A stretch of 64,000 nt of DNA from Apostichopus japonicus (lineage: Eukaryota; Echinodermata; Holothuroidea; Aspidochirotida; Stichopodidae), in the NCBI RefSeq assembly GCF_037975245.1, contig NC_092573.1, positions 11,944,501 to 12,008,500 on the forward strand. The letters run 5' to 3'. The stretch's first letter is position 1. Every line of letters starts with the position of its first letter. Positions 1-64,000 of the stretch are shown here, piece after piece. The notes beneath the pieces were generated by a model that saw nothing but the letters and a program-made list of their open reading frames with translations, did not search any database and had not been told where the DNA came from. Made by a program: the position numbers and the translations under genes.

Positions 1-1702
1 CACCAAATCCCACAATTATGCATATTGAAACTTACCCTTATATTTCCCATTCGCTCCTGCTGACGTTCTTCTACCTGCCTCCTAGCTGCAGCTGCTGTTA
101 GCCGGGTTGTCCCGTTGTCTGGTGTTACCTGAGGCCTATCAACCTCTACTTCTGCCAGCCCTCCTTTGTGTTTCACCACCAGATGGTTGCTACGAAGGTA
201 GCAAAAGGTTACAAATTATAAACGTGTGTCGGGATCAGCTGCTAAAATGTATTGCTCTCATTTACTGGTGACATATGACTACATGCTATTTATCACTTTC
301 ATGGAATGGTTGTACACTTTACTATAACATTTATAGAAGAGCAGACATTGCATGTTGCCCTAGGTTTCAGTTTCCCGACCTGTTAGTTTCCTACCCTGAA
401 AATGTTAGTTTCCTCTCCTTAAAACGTTACTTTCCTCCCCTACATCAAGGTAGTAAACTATCGCATTCAGGTTAGGAAACTAACATGCTTGTTGAATGAA
501 ACTAAAAAAAAAAGGGTTACTTATTACACTCATACATAATCATAAAAATCGCCTAAATAATCAATTACAATTACTTCAGTTTTGCAAAGCACTTGCTACA
601 AAGCACTACTTAAATCTCCACATGGCCTAGCCAGTATGCCTCATTGCATTCCCTTATGAGAAACGTTACTTTCCTCTCCTGAAAAACGTTATTTTCTCCC
701 ATGTTGTTAGAGGAGGAAACTAACGTTTTTCAAGAGAGGAAACTAACGGATCCGGAAACTAACGGACCCCATTGCGCTACACTCATAGCTACATCGATTT
801 TAGTGCACAATTCACAGCGTGTACATAACGTTATTCAGGCCTTACCAATGTAAGTCACACACTAATAGGTCTGATTGTACTAAAGTAACTAGCCTATGTA
901 ACACCTAGTAGAGTGATACAATATCGTTCTAGAGAATGTTACGTACCGATCGAGTTCTTGCTGGTTCAATGACTTTCTCTCTTATGTATCCTTGCTGCAA
1001 AGCAGGTTTTATTTAGGGCATCGTATGCAATGAGATATGCCGTAACTGTCCCTTCGCGCAGTACGTACATCTCCTCAGCTGATTTTTGTTTACTGTTTAC
1101 CTTGCTATTCAAAGTACCTTGTCCGTAATACATATTCACAAGGTTCCTTTTAGTGGGAGGTGTCTATCAAAGTCAAAGATTCAAAATACGAGCCAGAAAA
1201 TGTCATATTTTTTGCACTTTTCAGGAATAGTTTGAGTTGAAACTTTACAGTTAGCTTAGTTTACGTCATTGGTTTAGTGTCCTAGTGTTGTAAGATCTCG
1301 AGAAGCAACGCAAATTGCTGCTGTAATATAACATCAACTTGAAACATGAACGGAATGGAAAAACTAAAACATATATCGTTAAATTCATTCGTTGAAATCT
1401 TCAAAATGTTCGGAATCTATGTTACAAAAGTTTACATTTTGGGAAATTATTCTATTTGGAATGTGACAGTCTTTCATTTAAAGCAGCTGGGTGGGTGCCC
1501 AATAAAACCTCTCTCGTCATTAAAGTATAGACTTAGCCATTGTTGCGATAAGGCCGGCCTTCCAAAAGAACAAGACAAAGCAACTACAACATTTGATAGA
1601 TCCACTGCAGCTGGGAGTGCTAATATTATGGTCAGATGTCAAAGAAGCTCTTTCACATTTAATGCACGGACTGTTAAAATGCATTCTTCATTCTCTTTAC
1701 AG
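1..1702. other. Upstream intergenic or intronic sequence
   Basis: Only a fold-back repeat (365-770) and an open minus-strand stretch near 44-197 stand out. The 130-codon + strand ORF ending at 1738 has no recognisable domain and low-information composition. Confidence 0.5.
365..770. repeat. Fold-back element with gttagtttcct terminal repeats
   Basis: The left end carries gttagtttcct-type units about 27 bp apart (381, 404 and 426 regions) and the right end carries their reverse complements (aggaaactaac at 710-765). The inner part is unrelated AT-rich sequence. It looks like a non-autonomous DNA element with sub-terminal tandem inverted repeats. Confidence 0.6.
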
Positions 1703-1756
1703 TTGCTGTCAAGAACAGCTATGCTAACACAACCATAATCTATGAAGGAGTCACAG
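1703..1756 (+). CDS. Candidate small upstream exon
   Basis: A segment of 54 nt lies between ttctctttacag and cag|gttagt, in phase 1-1. It reads AVKNSYANTTIIYEGVT and is compatible in phase with exon 1. It has no family match and is short, so it may be chance. Confidence 0.3.
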
Positions 1757-2615
1757 GTTAGTCTACTCTACCAAATGGGTTATACTTTTTGGGTATTGGT
1801 CAGCACAGGTTATAATTTCACGACTCGATAGTACTGTATCAGATTTTATTAAGTTCACATCCCTATGCTGTCCAAGAATGTTCATCTTTTCGTCAGGAAA
1901 ACCTATATGACTTCAGAGTATGGTGGGAGTTGGAGAGATGGGGTTACATAAGGCAGTCACCATGAAATACGAATGCAAGTTCGAAAACTAGTCCCGCCAA
2001 ATCAGCCTGGTTCTGAACGAACCATGGGTCCAAGGTACCCCGAATCCGCATGTAGGCTACGAACTTGTACTCTTGATATGAGACACGCTCATGAATTCCC
2101 TGCACATCGCTACACCCACCCTTCCAAACACGCATCTACCCACGTCACAATTACATATGTTCCTATGACATGATTGATGTGTTCAGTTAAGATAGACAAG
2201 CATGGTTTAAGGCATATAATCCCCTTCAGATATGTTTCTATTGACTAGTGATTTGTTAGATTGGTTAAGTGTGGCTTCATTGTAGACGGGTTCTTTAATT
2301 AGTTGATCTAAAGTACTACTTGGCTGAAAGAAAATAAATAACTTTGTCAATCCAAAACCGTTTTTGAATAAAGCAATACTTCTAATATTACGGGTCACAT
2401 TTTAAAATGACAAATCGTTTGATAAACTAGAAATAGTAGGTCAATGAGACAAGCAGAAGAATTAGAGGACAATCAACGGAGTCGTATATCTCATCGCCAT
2501 CAAACTACGCGACCTTTGCATATGGTTACCATGGCAACCACATAATAATATTATGAAAGATTCAATACGAAACAACTCATAAATGAAACTAGGTCATCAA
2601 CTCATTATTGAAACT

Positions 2616-2703
2616 AGGTCATTATTGTTACGGTAAGGAAACTATCAGTGCCAGTCTGAGGACGTACCAAAATTGAATATTTTTGGAGATAAACCGTATA
2701 CAT
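2616..2703. repeat. Intronic direct duplication, copy 1
   Basis: Starts aggtcattattg and continues through ggtaaggaaactat and gtgccagtctga to the gataaa...gtata end. A copy with few differences lies at 2911-2997. Confidence 0.75.
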
Positions 2704-2910
2704 GCATAAATGTCCCAGTGTCATGTGAGACAAATGGTATTGGATAGACAATGTCCATATAATACCTGTCGTTATGAAAAATAGAAATAACAAACAAACA
2801 AATATGTTGAAAATGTCTACAAGTTATATGTTAACATTTCAATCAACACAAAGTTGATCTAAACTGAGACCATTTGCTTATTGTTTAATTGTGTGATTAA
2901 CAATCGACAT

Positions 2911-2997
2911 AGGTCATTATTGAAACGGTAAGGAAACTATAAGTGCCAGTCTGAAGACATATCACAATTGAATATTTTAGGAGATAAATCGGTATAC
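2911..2997. repeat. Intronic direct duplication, copy 2
   Basis: Same order of motifs as 2616-2703, about 295 bp downstream, with roughly ten substitutions and small indels. It lies just upstream of the repeat exon. Confidence 0.75.
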
Positions 2998-3161
2998 AAT
3001 TAATCAAGTTACGGAAACAAAGGAATGGGATAATCTCTCTTGGAAATAAGTTAAAAAGTTAAAAAAATTAAACACAGTTTAAAAAAAAACAAAACTAATT
3101 AATCGAAGTTATCAATTGGAATTCTAATTGAAAATTGATTATTACAACATTACTTTGACAG

Positions 3162-61396
<58,235 letters not shown>

Positions 61397-63002
61397 AAGT
61401 TTAGAAAACCCTGAAGCTAGTGAACACTAACGTCACTAAAGAGATCAGGGGAATATAATTTGATATTACAAATGCGCTTTCATATGATTAAGTAATTTAA
61501 TTTTCATAACATTTTGTTATATCAATTGGTTAAGCTCTGATACAAATTGATGAATTGTGATATAGAAATGCTGTGAAACTTATTCTTAGTTCAAACTCTT
61601 GTGCCTCTTTTTCTAAGATGCATTTATAGCTTCATCAGAACACTTTGTTAATGTCATCAAGAGATAAAGCAGATAAAAGCAAAATTATAGAATGAATAAT
61701 CTCGTAATATCATTAAGTATAAGATTGCTGTATAAAGTAAAGAAAAAAGGGTTGTCTGCGAACATGACCAAATCATATATTATCTGCTTCATCATTGATT
61801 GTTATTGTCATGAATGATGTCTTAAGTGATTTAATGAGATGGAATAAAAGTAATCCGGATTGCAAATTCATATTATATCCTGAAGAAACTACCCTGTTTC
61901 AATTATATTACTTAAAAAAGGTATACGTACAGTAATCATTAAAAGTTTAACAAGAGAACGTTTACTCTTATTACGAATCTCTGTCGTATTAATCGAACTC
62001 GCCAAATGCTAGAATATTTTCATTTATTGGAATTGAATCATTAAACTTGAGGTACCGGTAGGGAAATTGATGAATATATATTGATGAATATATATAAATT
62101 ATAGGTGAAGCATTGAACTTGGATGCCTTTTTCCAAAGTGTTATAGTTCATGTAATATAGGTAAATGAGGATGGTTGGATTTGCTTCGATCCATGGGAAC
62201 TAATAAAATAGCTTGGCCGAATCATGAACGTAAAGCAGAGACGTAAAAGATTTACGATTTCTTATTATCTCTTATTATTGCTATTTTATGCCATTTTATG
62301 TTTATTTTTATGCTTATTTTGCAGTTTTTTTCCTTTGTTGGTATTTAGTCATTTTTGCCGAACCGAATTGGTTTGATATGGAATTGCAATGTCCACCATT
62401 TTCTCTCTTACATACTTGAAACGTAATGATATTTTTCGCTTATGATGGTAATAACATGAAATACGAGAGAGAAAATCATGTAAAATTCGCACCAACTGTA
62501 AGATTCATTTCACTTACCACTTGACATTCCATTGTAGTATGCTCTATTTCTTTAATTGATTTGAACGCATAGCAATCTGTTAAAAAACACATAGAAAAAT
62601 GTTACAAGCAGGAATTAAATTGGCAATCTAATTGAATTATCGTATTTGTGTATGTATCTATATGTACAGAATATCTGTAATAATCTTACTCAACACAAAC
62701 GACCTCCCATAGGAGAAACAGGAAGAAGGGTGATTAATGTATGTATGTTTTTTTGGCAGCAGTTCTGATAAAGGAAATTACAGAGTAGACGAAGTTGAAG
62801 GCACACGTTACCAACCCTCTTGATCACGCCAACAACCTCCTCCCCCTTCCCCTCCCTCCCCTCCCCTCCCCCACAACAAACAATTCATAAATAACTGGAG
62901 AAAGAATTCAAAACTTAACTAAAATAAACTATTGTAAGTGTTGCCTTAAATTTGTTACTAAAGGAATGATATAAAAGGATTACAAAACACCTGTGAAATA
63001 AA
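61397..63002 (+). other. Probable 3' UTR and downstream sequence with AATAAA signals
   Basis: No further coding exon is visible. AATAAA occurs at 61843-61848, 62202-62207, 62923-62928 and 62997-63002. The first is the nearest to the stop (about 450 nt) and the likeliest cleavage signal, but usage is not decidable from sequence. Confidence 0.5.
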
Positions 63003-63806
63003 CTATCATAGTAATGGTGCCTGAATCATTCGTGACTGGTTTCTTATTGGTTAATTTAAATGACGCATAATCCCAGACCTATTGTGAGAACATAAGCCTG
63101 TGTAGATGAATGTATAGCTGCTAGGACTTGTTTTAGGGTGGGCGATTTTCGGGTCAAATTTTCACGTCATATTGTGGGACAAAATGAAACACCTTTGTTT
63201 AGTTTCCTCTTAATATTTTACTCTATGGCTCCAATATTTTGGAATATGTTTAAGCCATTAACAGCAAACATAACCGAGCAGAATTATTTTGCTATAGGGA
63301 AGGTGGGGTTCTGGATGAAATGTTCCCTACAAATTGGGTCGGATTCAAAATTTCACCCATTTGTAGAATCTTGGGTATTAGCATTACCTCAATAACAGAT
63401 TCCCGTTAGCATTAATACTGCACTTTAGGTTTGGAGTAAAGGGAAGAGATTGTAAATAGAAAATTTTAGTTTTTACGTTAATCCACGAAAGGTAAAAACG
63501 TTTTACAATGATACATTCCATTCAAGTCTCTAAACAGGAAATAGAAGGTTTATTAACTCGTTTTAATACGGGTCAGCTCTTTTATAAAGTTGCTAGGTTC
63601 CAGAAACAGAAAATAGAGTTCTCTGTATGAACAGGGGGAAGGTTTTACCTGTGCTCATCGTTCGTTTTTGTATACTGCCCCCAGTTGTGGAATCACACTC
63701 AGCAGGTCATGTCTGCATTGAATATCGACATCTTTTACTGTCTTTGCTGTGCTGCCTAATTAAAGTGCCCTCTTAACATAGGCAACGTTGGATCATGAGT
63801 CTGAGC

Positions 63807-64000
63807 TTAAAGGGTGTGAAGACTCACGCACAAAGAAACGTCTGATGCCGGTAATCTGACCTACTTTCGAATGAGGTGTAACAGAAGTGTTAGACACCAC
63901 CATCGATCCCAGAAAATACACACACAGTTTGCTACCGTCGGTAATTAGACACTAGTGTACAGTCAATACATACAGCTACGGTCAATACCCTCGGCACAGT
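63807..64000. mobile_element. Dispersed repeat family, copy 2 (cut by window end)
   Basis: Same start ttaaagggtgtgaagactc and same order of motifs (ctgatgccggtaatctgacc, gaatgaggtgtaac, gctaccgtcggtaattagac) as 47399-47592. The 3' end is outside the window. Confidence 0.75.

Noticed and set aside
1346-1738. 130-codon + strand ORF
   Set aside because: No domain is recognisable; the only splice-like part at its end is better read in another frame (1703-1756).

Overview
The window is animal (metazoan) genomic DNA. It is AT-rich, with long introns, canonical GT..AG splice sites, short symmetric-phase exons, microsatellites and decayed transposons. No bacterial gene, CRISPR array or operon is visible. 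The domain repertoire (NIDO, AMOP, VWD, C8/TIL, LDLa, CCP, cbEGF and SEA joined on one membrane protein) and the sequence style fit a marine invertebrate, possibly an echinoderm. The species assignment is inference and weak.

Nearly everything from about 3.1 kb to 61.4 kb on the + strand reads as one giant gene. I traced 62 coding exons whose phases all join: 13,604 nt, about 4,530 codons, ending at a TAG at 61394-61396. The 5' end (signal peptide, promoter, start codon) was not found and is probably left of the window or in undetected small exons. The predicted protein runs in this order: Thr/Ser-rich acidic tandem repeats (about 1,220 residues); VWD-C8-TIL-VWC-like; an EGF; two LDLa; two Sushi/CCP; two EGF; NIDO; AMOP with a strikingly Trp-rich insertion; a second VWD with a GDPH motif; a basic RRKR site and linker; an EGF pair; about 22 mostly calcium-binding EGF modules; SEA-EGF-EGF-SEA-Thr linker-EGF-SEA-EGF; a short VPI-repeat stalk; one transmembrane helix; and a cytoplasmic tail of about 140 residues. 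The NIDO-AMOP-VWD-EGF-TM core resembles MUC4/Mesh-type proteins. The N-terminal VWD-C8-TIL block resembles gel-forming mucins and zonadhesin-like proteins. The likely role is a cell-surface mucin or adhesion protein.

Layout: 1-3161 upstream sequence with a fold-back repeat, one weak candidate exon and an intronic duplication; 3162-7066 repeat exon; 7548-14359 first VWD cassette; 15305-20142 LDLa/CCP/EGF; 21339-27612 NIDO/AMOP/VWD; 28391-46868 linker and EGF array; 47231-58826 SEA/EGF region; 60125-61396 TM and tail; 61397-64000 3' UTR and downstream sequence. The introns carry a hAT-like element, two copies of a roughly 310 bp near-palindromic element, a dispersed family seen at 47.4 kb and 63.8 kb, a tRNA-derived SINE, a minisatellite, and an uninterrupted 786 bp AGAT tract.

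The most unusual signals are an in-frame TAA inside one otherwise intact, frame-neutral EGF exon (35531-35533), the 13-Trp-in-21-residue tract in AMOP, a relic of a SEA exon inside an upstream intron, and the combination of modules itself.
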